16,220 bases of DNA from Caldisericaceae bacterium (GCA_021160885.1 JAGHBR010000069.1:1-16220), one strand, 5' to 3'; counted from the first letter of the stretch, positions 7,120 through 14,339 are shown. Numbers and translations: made by a program. The notes: generated by a model from the letters alone, not told the origin.

Positions 7120-7590
7120 TTAACCGTTGTCGTCTGAGTTCTCTTTAAATATTTCGTCCATACGTTTGTTGTCTTCCACGCCGTTTTCATCGTATTTGGA
7201 ATAAGTTGACCCGTAGCCTTTGTCTTGCCGGATTTGATTCAGCTGGTTCTTTTTTAAGTAAAGTTCTGTTAATTTTTGCGGATCAAGCCCGACCAGCTGT
7301 CATTTGCTCACCCAAAAATGTAGCTCGTCAATAAGCTCAATACGAATGTTGTCCCAGTCGATTTCCTTCATGTCCTTCCACCACTTCCAGGGCAAAGAGT
7401 CTTCCAGCTCAATAGATTCATGAATCTGGGCGCGATTGTAATTCAAAATCCATTTTACACGCTCGGCTACCGTTTCTTCATCAGTCAAATTCTGATCACA
7501 CAAGCGATGGTAATCCTGATTATGGCGTTCTTTCAAAATGCGTTTATTGAGTTCGTATTGTTTATCAAAAATCATTTTTAAGAGATCCAT
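7120..7590 (-). CDS. all-alpha dUTPase/NTP pyrophosphatase (dUTPase_2 type) interrupted by an in-frame TGA
   Basis: The enzyme type hydrolyses dUTP to dUMP and pyrophosphate, keeping uracil out of DNA. The first 96 codons contain the two-metal motif of this superfamily: Glu58-x-x-Glu61, then Glu85-x-x-Asp88 after 23 residues. They also contain WKWWK (68-72) and the helix IELIDELHFWVSK. Codon 97 is TGA (7302-7300). The same frame then continues for 59 more codons to TAA, encoding QLVGLDPQKLTELYLKKN, RQDKGY and GVEDN, which are family C-terminal motifs. No other stop or frameshift exists. The complete reading would be 156 residues, a normal length for short bacterial members. The start overlaps the preceding gene's stop as TAATG. 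Either the gene is freshly inactivated, the TGA is recoded, or the base is a sequencing error. Confidence 0.82.
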
Positions 7591-9005
7591 TATTCATCTC
7601 CCCGTCTGGTTTGATAGTTGGTTTTAATGAATATAAATCGCGTATTGCCACTATGTTGAACGAATAGTTTTACAAATTTAGGTTTACTTTCTTCAATTTG
7701 TTTAAAAATCTTTTTAATGTCTTCAATAGATTGTATTTTAACATCATTAATCGCCAGAAGCAAATCTCCTATTTGCAAGCCGGCAATGTCCGCCCAACCG
7801 GCCCGTTCAACCCTGCTGACCCAAACGCCTTTAGTGTCAGGAGGTAAATTGCGGTTTAAAATCACATCGCGCGTCAGTTCTTTTACACTAAAGTCCAATT
7901 CAGGATTGGCCACTTCTTCGGCCATGAATTGACTGATCGGCGAACCGCGTAAGTTAACCTTTTTTAGAACAAAGTGCTGGGTGCGGAAAATTTCCAGAAC
8001 CACCGTGTCCGCTTTCTGATTTCGGATTATTTGACGGAGCGTTTCCAGATCGCTGTCCTTTTCTGCCACAAGCGGTTGTTCGTTGATTTTGGTGATCACA
8101 TCACCCGGCAACAGACCGGCAGATTCTGCCGGAGAATTTTTAATGACCGTATTAATCAGAATACCTTGCAGATCGGGCTGTCCAAAATATCGGGCAAGAT
8201 CGCGCGTAAAAGGCTGCATGTAAATACCCAGCCATTTCTTACGTACCGTTTGTTTATGTTTAAAAACCGGTGGCTGTTTAACCTGTTCGGCAAATCTGTT
8301 AAACAGCACTATTTGAGCTAAACCTCCCGAAGAGATTCCGGAAAATGGCAGACGATTGACAACCGGCCGGTCCCCTCCGTAAAAATAACCAACGGCACGC
8401 CCGCTGGCGTCTATTGCCAGTCCAAAATTGGTTAAAGAACTAAAATTTTTTTCAAAATAGTAGCGCGGCTCATTGCCCCCTGCAATAGAATTAATTCTAC
8501 GCTTGACAATGATTTGGTTAAAATCATATGATTCCGGTAAATGCGTAAGTAAAAAGATTTCCTGACCAATGTTTAATTTATTTGTTTTTGAAAATTGAAC
8601 GCCCACCGTTTGCAGAGAATCGGTAAGTTGAATGAAAGCAATGCCCAGATCATCGTCTTTGCCGATAAATTTAGCCGGTAATTCAATCCCATTTTTGAAT
8701 TTTACTTTGATCTCTGTAGGGATCTTTGCCGAGGCCATCATATTGAAGGAAGCGCTGAATTCAATTTTAGCCGGATAAATTGCTGAACTGGTTAAAATCA
8801 ACCCCCGATCATCAACAATGATACCTGTTAAATGGCGTTTAACGCGTTCTTTGTCTTCAATTTCTTCAAACGATAAAATTTGTTCATAATAGTTAATCGT
8901 TACTATTTTGTTAGAATATGCATCAAAAATTTTTTGCCAGTTCTTTTGCGCTGGTAAAAAGCTAACCAGGCTCAATAACAAGCTTACTTGCAAAATCCAT
9001 TTCAT
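7590..9005 (-). CDS. HtrA-like pseudoprotease with two PDZ domains
   Basis: A 471-residue exported protein with a signal peptide (hydrophobic 4-17, cleavage likely after PAQ near 20). Residues 30-235 follow the trypsin-like fold of HtrA, but the catalytic positions are lost. LTSSAIYP has Ala75 where HtrA has the His of LTNNHV. GKDDDLGIAFIQL has Gly121 at the Asp position. SLTNFGLAIDASG has Asn193 at the Ser position, with no GNSGG loop. PDZ domain 1 (about 257-350) carries WLGIYMQ and SPAESAGLLPGDVITKINEQP. PDZ domain 2 (about 370-460) carries GWADIAGLQIGDLLLAINDV. It overlaps the active HtrA gene by ATGA, so the two are translationally coupled. It is likely a periplasmic scaffold or regulator of that protease, arisen by duplication and decay. 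Partnership is inference; loss of the triad is visible. Confidence 0.85.
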   Translation of the reverse strand: MKWILQVSLLLSLVSFLPAQKNWQKIFDAYSNKIVTINYYEQILSFEEIEDKERVKRHLTGIIVDDRGLILTSSAIYPAKIEFSASFNMMASAKIPTEIKVKFKNGIELPAKFIGKDDDLGIAFIQLTDSLQTVGVQFSKTNKLNIGQEIFLLTHLPESYDFNQIIVKRRINSIAGGNEPRYYFEKNFSSLTNFGLAIDASGRAVGYFYGGDRPVVNRLPFSGISSGGLAQIVLFNRFAEQVKQPPVFKHKQTVRKKWLGIYMQPFTRDLARYFGQPDLQGILINTVIKNSPAESAGLLPGDVITKINEQPLVAEKDSDLETLRQIIRNQKADTVVLEIFRTQHFVLKKVNLRGSPISQFMAEEVANPELDFSVKELTRDVILNRNLPPDTKGVWVSRVERAGWADIAGLQIGDLLLAINDVKIQSIEDIKKIFKQIEESKPKFVKLFVQHSGNTRFIFIKTNYQTRRGDE

Positions 9006-10333
9006 TCTTGTTTTTTCCCTTTAATAAGTGCAAATCGGTTCACTTCACCAATTTTAATCAAAAGCAGATGATCTTTGTTGTCCTTGCGATACTGGTTTTC
9101 ATAAGCCGTAATAAATTGGTCAATATTTTTTACAGGTTGGTTGTCTATTTTTTTTAGCACAGCGCCACTAAAAACGCCTGCTTCCTGAGCCGGGCTTCCC
9201 ATCTGAATACCAGAAATTAACACTTTGTCTGATTCGGTCAAACGGAAATGTTTACGAATGCGCGGGGTAATCTCTTTTACAGAAAAGCCCCATTCAGCGC
9301 AGTAATATTCGTCTCCGCTGAATTTACCCTGCTTTTCGGTAATTAAAGTCACTTTTTGAGGGGCTAAATTTTCATCCAGGAATTTAATTTCGATCGACTG
9401 ACCAACCGGTAAAGAAGAAACAAGTAAACGAACTTTAGGCAACTCTTCCTGATAAAGGGCATTAACTTTTTGGCCATTAATTTCAGTCACAACAAACCCC
9501 GGTCGCAGGCCGGCTTTTTGGGCCGGAGAATTTTCGTCGATTTCACGGATTAAAACGCCCTGTAATTTCGGTAGATTCAAATAAGCTTTTAAATCTTTGA
9601 TTTCTTGCCACTCAACACCAATCCAGGCGCGTTCTACTTCACCTTTCTCCAAAAGTTGCTTAATGACGTATTTGGCCGTATTAATGGGAATGGCAAAGCC
9701 CAGATTTTCACCAAAGGTGATGGCACGGGCATTAATGCCCACGACTTCGCCATCCAGATTTACCAGCGGCCCTCCTGAATTGCCAGGGTTGATAGCAGCA
9801 TCGGTCTGAATCCAGAGATTATAAGGCGAGGTCATGTCTCCCGACTGTCCAAAATAACGATCTACTGAACTGATGACACCCATGGAAAGAGAACGTGCCA
9901 GCCCCAAAGGAGAGCCCAAGGCCAGCACTACCTGACCGACCTCAAGCTGGTCGCTGTCGCCAAGACGGGCAAAAGGTACCTTTTTTAAATTACTTTTTTC
10001 GAGTTTTAGTTTAAGAACCGCTAAATCAGTCCAGGGATCAAGTCCGACCACTTCGGCTTCCACTTCTTTTTTGGAAGAGAGCGTACACATGACAAAGCGG
10101 GCTTTTTCGGCAACGTGATTATTGGTAAGCACATAACCATCCTCCGAAAAAATGAAGCCGCTACCGGTTACCTGAACCTTTTGCGGCTCCCCGGAATCCA
10201 CAAACTCTTTAATCGGTTGAATGTGTACCAGGGCAGGAAATACCTTTTGGCGGGCTTGACGAATTTTGCTCTGCAAATCTCCGCCAGCCATTAGTAGTGA
10301 AGGCAGAAGTAAAAAAGGAAGCCATTTTTTCAT
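9002..10333 (-). CDS. HtrA/Deg-family periplasmic serine protease with two PDZ domains
   Basis: A 443-residue S1C protease for envelope protein quality control. The signal peptide covers about residues 1-16 (MKKW then a leucine-rich core, cleavage near MAG). The catalytic triad is complete: His73 in LTNNHVAE, Asp103 in DPWTDLAVLKL and Ser186 in NPGNSGGPLV. Residues 235-333 form PDZ1 (RAWIGVEWQE, NSPAQKAGLRPGFVVTEING) and about 347-440 form PDZ2 (WGFSVKEIT, GSPAQEAGVFSGAVLKKIDNQP). This is the DegP/DegQ arrangement at the usual length; which orthologue it is cannot be told from sequence alone. It starts within the TAATG overlap with the MTH1187-family gene and overlaps the pseudoprotease gene by four bases. 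Confidence 0.95.
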   Translation of the reverse strand: MKKWLPFLLLPSLLMAGGDLQSKIRQARQKVFPALVHIQPIKEFVDSGEPQKVQVTGSGFIFSEDGYVLTNNHVAEKARFVMCTLSSKKEVEAEVVGLDPWTDLAVLKLKLEKSNLKKVPFARLGDSDQLEVGQVVLALGSPLGLARSLSMGVISSVDRYFGQSGDMTSPYNLWIQTDAAINPGNSGGPLVNLDGEVVGINARAITFGENLGFAIPINTAKYVIKQLLEKGEVERAWIGVEWQEIKDLKAYLNLPKLQGVLIREIDENSPAQKAGLRPGFVVTEINGQKVNALYQEELPKVRLLVSSLPVGQSIEIKFLDENLAPQKVTLITEKQGKFSGDEYYCAEWGFSVKEITPRIRKHFRLTESDKVLISGIQMGSPAQEAGVFSGAVLKKIDNQPVKNIDQFITAYENQYRKDNKDHLLLIKIGEVNRFALIKGKKQE

Positions 10334-10641
10334 TACTTTTTCAGCTCTTTCTTTAATATTGATTCGACTTTTTTAATTTTACTTTCCAAACGACTTTGAT
10401 CCGTTTTTCGGTAATCCATTTTCAGGGTCATGGAAATGCGATTACAATCTTTTTCCAGCGCTTTAAAACACTTTCGTACAACTGCCATCACTTCATCATA
10501 ATCCCCTTCTAAAACAGTGCCCATTGGGTTCAAGCGGTAGGGAATGCCGCTCTGGTCAATAATGTCCAAAATGCGGGCCACATAGGAAGAAAGGCTTTCG
10601 CCTTTGTCTAAGGGAAACATGCTAAATTCAATGAGAACCAT
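10333..10641 (-). CDS. MTH1187/YkoF-family thiamine-binding protein
   Basis: A 102-residue cytoplasmic protein of the family formerly called DUF77. Visible hallmarks are the first strand VLIEFSMFPLDKGESLSSYV, the central PYRLNPMGTVLEGDYDEVMAVV and the late strand RISMTLKMDYRK, which give the two-layer ferredoxin-like fold of these oligomers. Members bind thiamine or a related pyrimidine, and their cellular role is uncertain. A good Shine-Dalgarno (AAGGAGA on the minus strand, about 10653-10647) precedes the ATG. The stop overlaps the HtrA start (TAATG). No thiamine biosynthesis gene is nearby, so the link to the protease genes is unexplained. Confidence 0.88.
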   Translation of the reverse strand: MVLIEFSMFPLDKGESLSSYVARILDIIDQSGIPYRLNPMGTVLEGDYDEVMAVVRKCFKALEKDCNRISMTLKMDYRKTDQSRLESKIKKVESILKKELKK

Positions 10642-10686
10642 ATAATTTCTCCTTTCTTTTAATTAGCAACATTGGAGAAATAAAGT

Positions 10687-11082
10687 TCATTTCTTTTTGT
10701 TTTCCAACATAGATTTGTGGTAGGAGTAAACACGAATGGCTCGGAAAAGAATGGCAATAAAAATTATCAATAGCACATAAAGAATCGACATGCGGACAAT
10801 GCTGCTGATCATTCTACGCCAGTGTAAAAAACTTTGAAAAAAGAGGACAATATTAAATACCGTTAAAAGACCAATAAAGAAATTAAGTTGTTTGTAGTTC
10901 CATTTTTTTCCTTTATATTCCATTTTTAAATCAGCAACCATCAGGCCATAGGTTATGGTGCCGATGATCGAGGCCCAAAAGAATTGCGTTGTTTCCATCC
11001 AGTCAAATAAATGGAATAAAAAATAACTGGCAATGAAGGCCAAAATAGGAGCATATTCAAGAATACTTTTCTTTTCTTCCAT
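10687..11082 (-). CDS. small four-helix integral membrane protein of unknown function
   Basis: I do not recognise this 131-residue protein. It has four hydrophobic segments at about 11-28, 33-50, 67-84 and 96-115, separated by short charged loops, with lysine-rich ends (MEEKK and ENKKK). AAGGA precedes the ATG by seven bases. It starts 15 bases after the AI-2E-family stop and ends 45 bases before the MTH1187-family gene, so it belongs to the operon. No catalytic or ligand motif is apparent. Confidence 0.8.
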   Translation of the reverse strand: MEEKKSILEYAPILAFIASYFLFHLFDWMETTQFFWASIIGTITYGLMVADLKMEYKGKKWNYKQLNFFIGLLTVFNIVLFFQSFLHWRRMISSIVRMSILYVLLIIFIAILFRAIRVYSYHKSMLENKKK

Positions 11083-11097
11083 TCTATTCCTTACGTA

Positions 11098-12138
11098 TTA
11101 AAAAGCAAGATTTACTTTTTTGTACATATTGTAAACTTCAATGACGAAAACTTTAATAATGGCTGCCACAGGTACAGCCAAAAACATCCCCAAAATGCCA
11201 TAAAATTGCCCACCTACAATTACGGCAAAAATAACCAGTAAAGGGTGCATTTTTACACTGCGCGCTACCACCAAAGGCTGCACCAGAACATTGTCAATCA
11301 ATTGAATAATTGCAAATGCCAGGGCCACCATTACCATTTGATTTACCTCTCCGTTACTGATTAGCACAACCAGTACGGCCAGGGATGCGCCTGTCCAGGG
11401 GCCAACATAAGGCACCATATTGGCCAGTCCGGCAAATGCGCCAATTAGTAAAAAGTAGGGGACTTTCAAAAACCAAAGCGCAATCACCGACAAAATACCA
11501 ATAATCAGCGCGTCAAAAAACTGGCCACGCAAATAGCCTCCGATCTGCAAGTCTATTTTGTAAAGCAGGTTCAGGGTAATTTCAAAATATCGATTAGGGA
11601 TAATACTGACTAAATTTTTGATCATACTGCGTCCGTCTTTTAGCAGGAAAAACACAACAAAAGGAATGATTACCAGAGTCGTGATTATTGAAATAACACT
11701 GCCCAGCAAACCAAAAATGGAATTGGAAAAATGAGTAACCATTTCATTTACCCGCACCTGCAAATTCAAATCCGATTCCTTCATAAACGGAATGTTCTTG
11801 CGGATAAATTGTTCAATGTTTTTAATGGCTTCTGCGCTTGTATCCGAACTAAGATTGTGTTGAATAACTTTGACCTGATCAATGATAGGAGGGACGACAA
11901 AAAGAACAGTCAAAAATAGAATTAAAGCCAGAACCAGAAAAATAACACCTGTAGCGGCTGCCCGACTAAGTCCCTTGTATTCCAAAAAGGAAGCAATGGG
12001 ATCAAGAATGTAGGCCAAAAGTGCGCCGACGATAAAAACCATGATAATAGAGCTTAATTTTACTACCAACCAGCCAATGGCTGCCAGGCCAAGTAAAAAA
12101 AGCAAGATTTTCAGGAATCGGTTAATGGTTATGTCCAT
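11098..12138 (-). CDS. AI-2E/PerM (UPF0118) family membrane transporter-like protein
   Basis: A 346-residue inner-membrane protein of the AI-2E exporter family. Two N-terminal helix regions (about 10-45 and 62-84) are followed by a soluble segment (about 85-140). The remaining membrane segments lie near 142-166, 208-225, 229-260, 268-287 and 298-332. Family signatures are QIGGYLRGQ (198-206), PYVGPWTG (243-250), DNVLVQPLVVARSVKMHP (282-299) and GGQFYGILGMFLAVP (309-323). Members include proposed autoinducer-2 exporters and ion antiporters, so the substrate cannot be named here. AGGGGA precedes the start, which overlaps the stop of the cyclic-nucleotide-binding gene as TAATG. That coupling hints at control by a nucleotide signal. 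Confidence 0.92.
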   Translation of the reverse strand: MDITINRFLKILLFLLGLAAIGWLVVKLSSIIMVFIVGALLAYILDPIASFLEYKGLSRAAATGVIFLVLALILFLTVLFVVPPIIDQVKVIQHNLSSDTSAEAIKNIEQFIRKNIPFMKESDLNLQVRVNEMVTHFSNSIFGLLGSVISIITTLVIIPFVVFFLLKDGRSMIKNLVSIIPNRYFEITLNLLYKIDLQIGGYLRGQFFDALIIGILSVIALWFLKVPYFLLIGAFAGLANMVPYVGPWTGASLAVLVVLISNGEVNQMVMVALAFAIIQLIDNVLVQPLVVARSVKMHPLLVIFAVIVGGQFYGILGMFLAVPVAAIIKVFVIEVYNMYKKVNLAF

Positions 12139-12662
12139 TATTTCCCCTTTGCCTCAAGCGCTTGCAATTTTTCCCTTAATTCACGGTTTTCAATATTACT
12201 ACGACGTAAACGCTCAGCAATCATTTGCGAGAGCCGTAAAAGAATCTTATTCCCGGTGCGGGGGTAAGTTTCCAATATACTGAACAAGTCCGGTTGAAAA
12301 AACCCATACAAAATGCTGGCTTTGCTGGCAATGGCCGAAGCTGTACGTGGCGCTTCCAGAAGCAAAGCCATTTCACCAAAAAAATCTCCTTTGGAAAGAA
12401 CCGCTAAAACGCGACGGTCTTTGCCAATGGTAATCTGCACCTCGCCATCTTCAATAATGTACATGCCAACTCCTGGCTCGCCTTCATTAAAAACTACCTC
12501 TCCTTGTTTGTAGGTACGTTGGTGCAAAATACGTTCCAGCTGGCGCAGCTCCTTTTTACTAAGGTCCTGAAACAAGGGAATGTGTTTTAATACAGTTAAA
12601 ATATCTTCCTTTTCGCCTTCTTTTTTTCTAAAAATATTTGCCCAAACACTATCTTCAAATAT
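12138..12662 (-). CDS. cyclic nucleotide-binding domain protein; probable ATA start
   Basis: A single cNMP-binding beta-roll with a C-terminal coiled coil (MIAERLRRSNIENRELREKLQ) and no DNA-binding domain. The phosphate-binding cassette reads FGEMALLLEAPRTASA. Its Glu and Arg-Thr match the ligand-contacting Glu and Arg-Ser of CRP-type proteins, so real cNMP binding is likely. The nearest standard start is TTG at 12575, but that would cut into the family motif LKHIPLFQDLS. The frame stays open upstream to a TAA just before 12680, encoding FEDSVWANIFRKK then EKEDILTVLKHIPLF. There is no ATG, GTG or TTG in that extension. An ATA at 12662-12660 lies six bases after AGGGG on the minus strand, giving 174 residues. 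The gene heads the operon and overlaps the AI-2E-family gene. Confidence 0.82.
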   Translation of the reverse strand: MFEDSVWANIFRKKEGEKEDILTVLKHIPLFQDLSKKELRQLERILHQRTYKQGEVVFNEGEPGVGMYIIEDGEVQITIGKDRRVLAVLSKGDFFGEMALLLEAPRTASAIASKASILYGFFQPDLFSILETYPRTGNKILLRLSQMIAERLRRSNIENRELREKLQALEAKGK

Positions 12663-12698
12663 GGCTTTCCCCTGATATTCTTACTTTTTCAATTTACA

Positions 12699-12717
12699 GC
12701 TACCAACCATTGGTAGC
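12699..12717. promoter_or_regulatory. perfect 8-bp dyad in the divergent intergenic region
   Basis: GCTACCAA (12699-12706) and TTGGTAGC (12710-12717) are separated by CCA. The dyad sits between the start of the minus-strand operon and the C1B-like gene, where an operator is expected. On the plus strand AAG and five T follow, so it could also be a weak terminator, although no plus-strand gene lies just upstream. Confidence 0.45.
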
Positions 12718-12810
12718 AAGTTTTTGAATTTAGCAAATAATCTCTTAAATTTTGTGCAGAAAAGCATAATTTTTAGAAAAACTTGGATTTTAAAGCAAGG
12801 AGGTTTTATC

Positions 12811-13983
12811 ATGGCAAAGTTTAAACTCTTCTGGGCAAGTTTATTCGTACTGGCATTTAGTTTAACCACCTTTGCCCAGGACAAGGCATTTTACCAGAAG
12901 AAAAAAATATGGGGCAAGGAGCGCTGGATTTTAACCGGCAATTTCGAAAAAGTTAAAAAACCCAAAATGGAAGATTTTAATATCAAAGTCTTCCATTTTG
13001 ATCCTACCCATCAGGACACAACCGGAACTTGCTGGGCCTTTTCTACAATTTCCTTTCTGGAAAGTGACCTTTACCGTCAACATGGCCTGAAAGTGCGCTT
13101 GTCAGAAATGTACGTTGTTTACTGGGAGTACGTCGAAAAAGCCCGGCGTTTTGTTCAGGAAAAAGGCAAGTCCTTTTTTGGACAGGGTTCTGAATCAAAT
13201 TCGGCCATTGCTCGCATTAAACAATACGGCATCGTTCCCCGAGAAATTTACGACGGTTTGTTGCCCGGCCAGGAACGCTACAACCACACTAAAATGTTTC
13301 GTGAAATGAAGGATTATTTGAATTTTGTCAAAGAAAAAGGTTACTGGGATGAAAAAATCGTTTTAACCACCATCAAACAGATTTTAAACAAATACATGGG
13401 CCAGCCTCCTGCTTCATTCAGGTACCAGGGGCAGGAATACACCCCAATAACTTTCCTCGATCAGTACTGTAAATTAAACCCGGATGACTACGTTGAGTTC
13501 ATGTCCACTTTAAAGTTTCCCTTTTACACCAAAGCTGAATTTGAAGTGCCGGACAATTGGTGGCATTCAAAAGATTATCGAAATATTCCACTTAAAGATT
13601 TTTACGCAGCGATCAAAAAAGCAATCAAAAACGGCTACTCAATTGCCATCGGTGGAGATGTTAGCGAACCAGGGCGCTACAGCGAAGGCGATATTGCGAT
13701 TGTGGTTCCATGGGATTTGTCGCAAAAAGAAATTAATCAATATTCCAGAGAACTCCGTTTTTACAACAAAACCACTACCGATGACCACGGCGTGCACCTG
13801 GTAGGTTACACCAGAAAAGACGGACATGACTGGTTTTTAATTAAAGATTCGGCCTCCGGTTCACAAAAAGGGAAATATAAAGGTTATTTCTTTTTCAGAG
13901 ACGATTTTGTAAAACTGAAAATGTTAAGCTTTATGGTACACAAAGATGCCGTGAAAGAAATTTTGGCTAAGTTTAAAGAGTAA
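12811..13983 (+). CDS. secreted papain-fold C1B peptidase-like protein (bleomycin hydrolase/PepC type)
   Basis: AAGGAGG (12797-12803) stands seven bases before the ATG at 12811 and the protein then begins with a signal peptide (cleavage near FAQ, residue 23). I therefore choose this start over the in-frame ATG at 12724. The mature part is a papain-like fold. Gln68 is the oxyanion glutamine and Cys74 the nucleophile in GTCWAFS. His326 is in DDHGVHLVGY. The C-terminal WFLIKDSASG followed by KGYFFFRDDFV resembles bleomycin hydrolase. The third active-site residue, Asn in almost all papain-fold enzymes, is Asp346 here. The 390-residue length with a long insert (about 145-260) also fits C1B. Probably a periplasmic or outer-envelope peptidase, possibly with altered activity. 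Confidence 0.85.
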   Translation: MAKFKLFWASLFVLAFSLTTFAQDKAFYQKKKIWGKERWILTGNFEKVKKPKMEDFNIKVFHFDPTHQDTTGTCWAFSTISFLESDLYRQHGLKVRLSEMYVVYWEYVEKARRFVQEKGKSFFGQGSESNSAIARIKQYGIVPREIYDGLLPGQERYNHTKMFREMKDYLNFVKEKGYWDEKIVLTTIKQILNKYMGQPPASFRYQGQEYTPITFLDQYCKLNPDDYVEFMSTLKFPFYTKAEFEVPDNWWHSKDYRNIPLKDFYAAIKKAIKNGYSIAIGGDVSEPGRYSEGDIAIVVPWDLSQKEINQYSRELRFYNKTTTDDHGVHLVGYTRKDGHDWFLIKDSASGSQKGKYKGYFFFRDDFVKLKMLSFMVHKDAVKEILAKFKE

Positions 13984-13991
13984 GTTGGTCG

Positions 13992-14028
13992 GGCCTCACA
14001 GGCTTAAACGCTTGTGAGGTCTTTTTTT
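13992..14028 (+). terminator. intrinsic terminator of the C1B-like gene
   Basis: A 12-bp stem (13992-14003 with 14010-14021, two G-U pairs on the plus-strand RNA) has the loop TTAAAC and is followed by seven T residues (14022-14028). The minus-strand small gene ends inside this hairpin. Confidence 0.88.
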
Positions 14029-14225
14029 AAAGGCAAAATAACATCCTGCTTTGGGTTGCAACGTTTTAATTGTTTGCGTAACCAAATCATTCTTGCTGAA
14101 AGGTTGTGCATCTGAATCAGAAAGTCTTCATCATATTCTTCAGATTCGGAACGATGTTGTAAAATGAGGACACGCATTTTGCTCTGTAATGTTTCAAATT
14201 GTTTTAAAAAGGTTTGCCGATCCAT
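14004..14225 (-). CDS. small helical protein, unknown function
   Basis: I do not recognise this 73-residue protein. It is charged, without signal peptide or membrane segment, and most of it should be helical or coiled coil (for example FLKQFETLQSKMRVLILQ and LSARMIWLRKQLKR). The case for a real gene is a strong Shine-Dalgarno, GAGGAGG on the minus strand (14238-14232), six bases before the ATG. Against it, the last eight codons including the stop lie in the plus-strand terminator hairpin of the C1B-like gene, and there is no partner gene. It is divergent from the cyclophilin gene. Confidence 0.6.
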   Translation of the reverse strand: MDRQTFLKQFETLQSKMRVLILQHRSESEEYDEDFLIQMHNLSARMIWLRKQLKRCNPKQDVILPLKKDLTSV

Positions 14226-14303
14226 GGAGGACCTCCTCTGTTATTCTTTCTTTTATGGTCGGCCTAAAACTATGTGTTGAAAATTTAAACGCTTTGTTTT
14301 AAA

Positions 14304-14339
14304 AAAATTGGACATTTTCTTTTCAAAAAGTTCAATTTT
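14304..14339. promoter_or_regulatory. imperfect dyad between divergent genes
   Basis: AAAATTGGAC (14304-14313) and GTTCAATTTT (14330-14339) form a 10-bp inverted repeat with one G-T pair and a 16-base spacer. The minus strand also offers TTGAAC and TCCAAT with 17-base spacing, a weak promoter candidate for the small gene. The rest of 14239-14404 is AT-rich and holds no gene. Confidence 0.3.

Noticed and set aside
7300..7590. Treating the 96-residue product as a complete small protein
   Set aside because: The conserved C-terminal third of the family follows in the same frame after the TGA, so the short product would lack the GLDP, RQDKGY and EDN segments.
12724..12810. In-frame upstream ATG extending the C1B-like protein by 29 residues
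   Set aside because: It lacks a Shine-Dalgarno and would bury the signal peptide; AAGGAGG sits just before the ATG at 12811.
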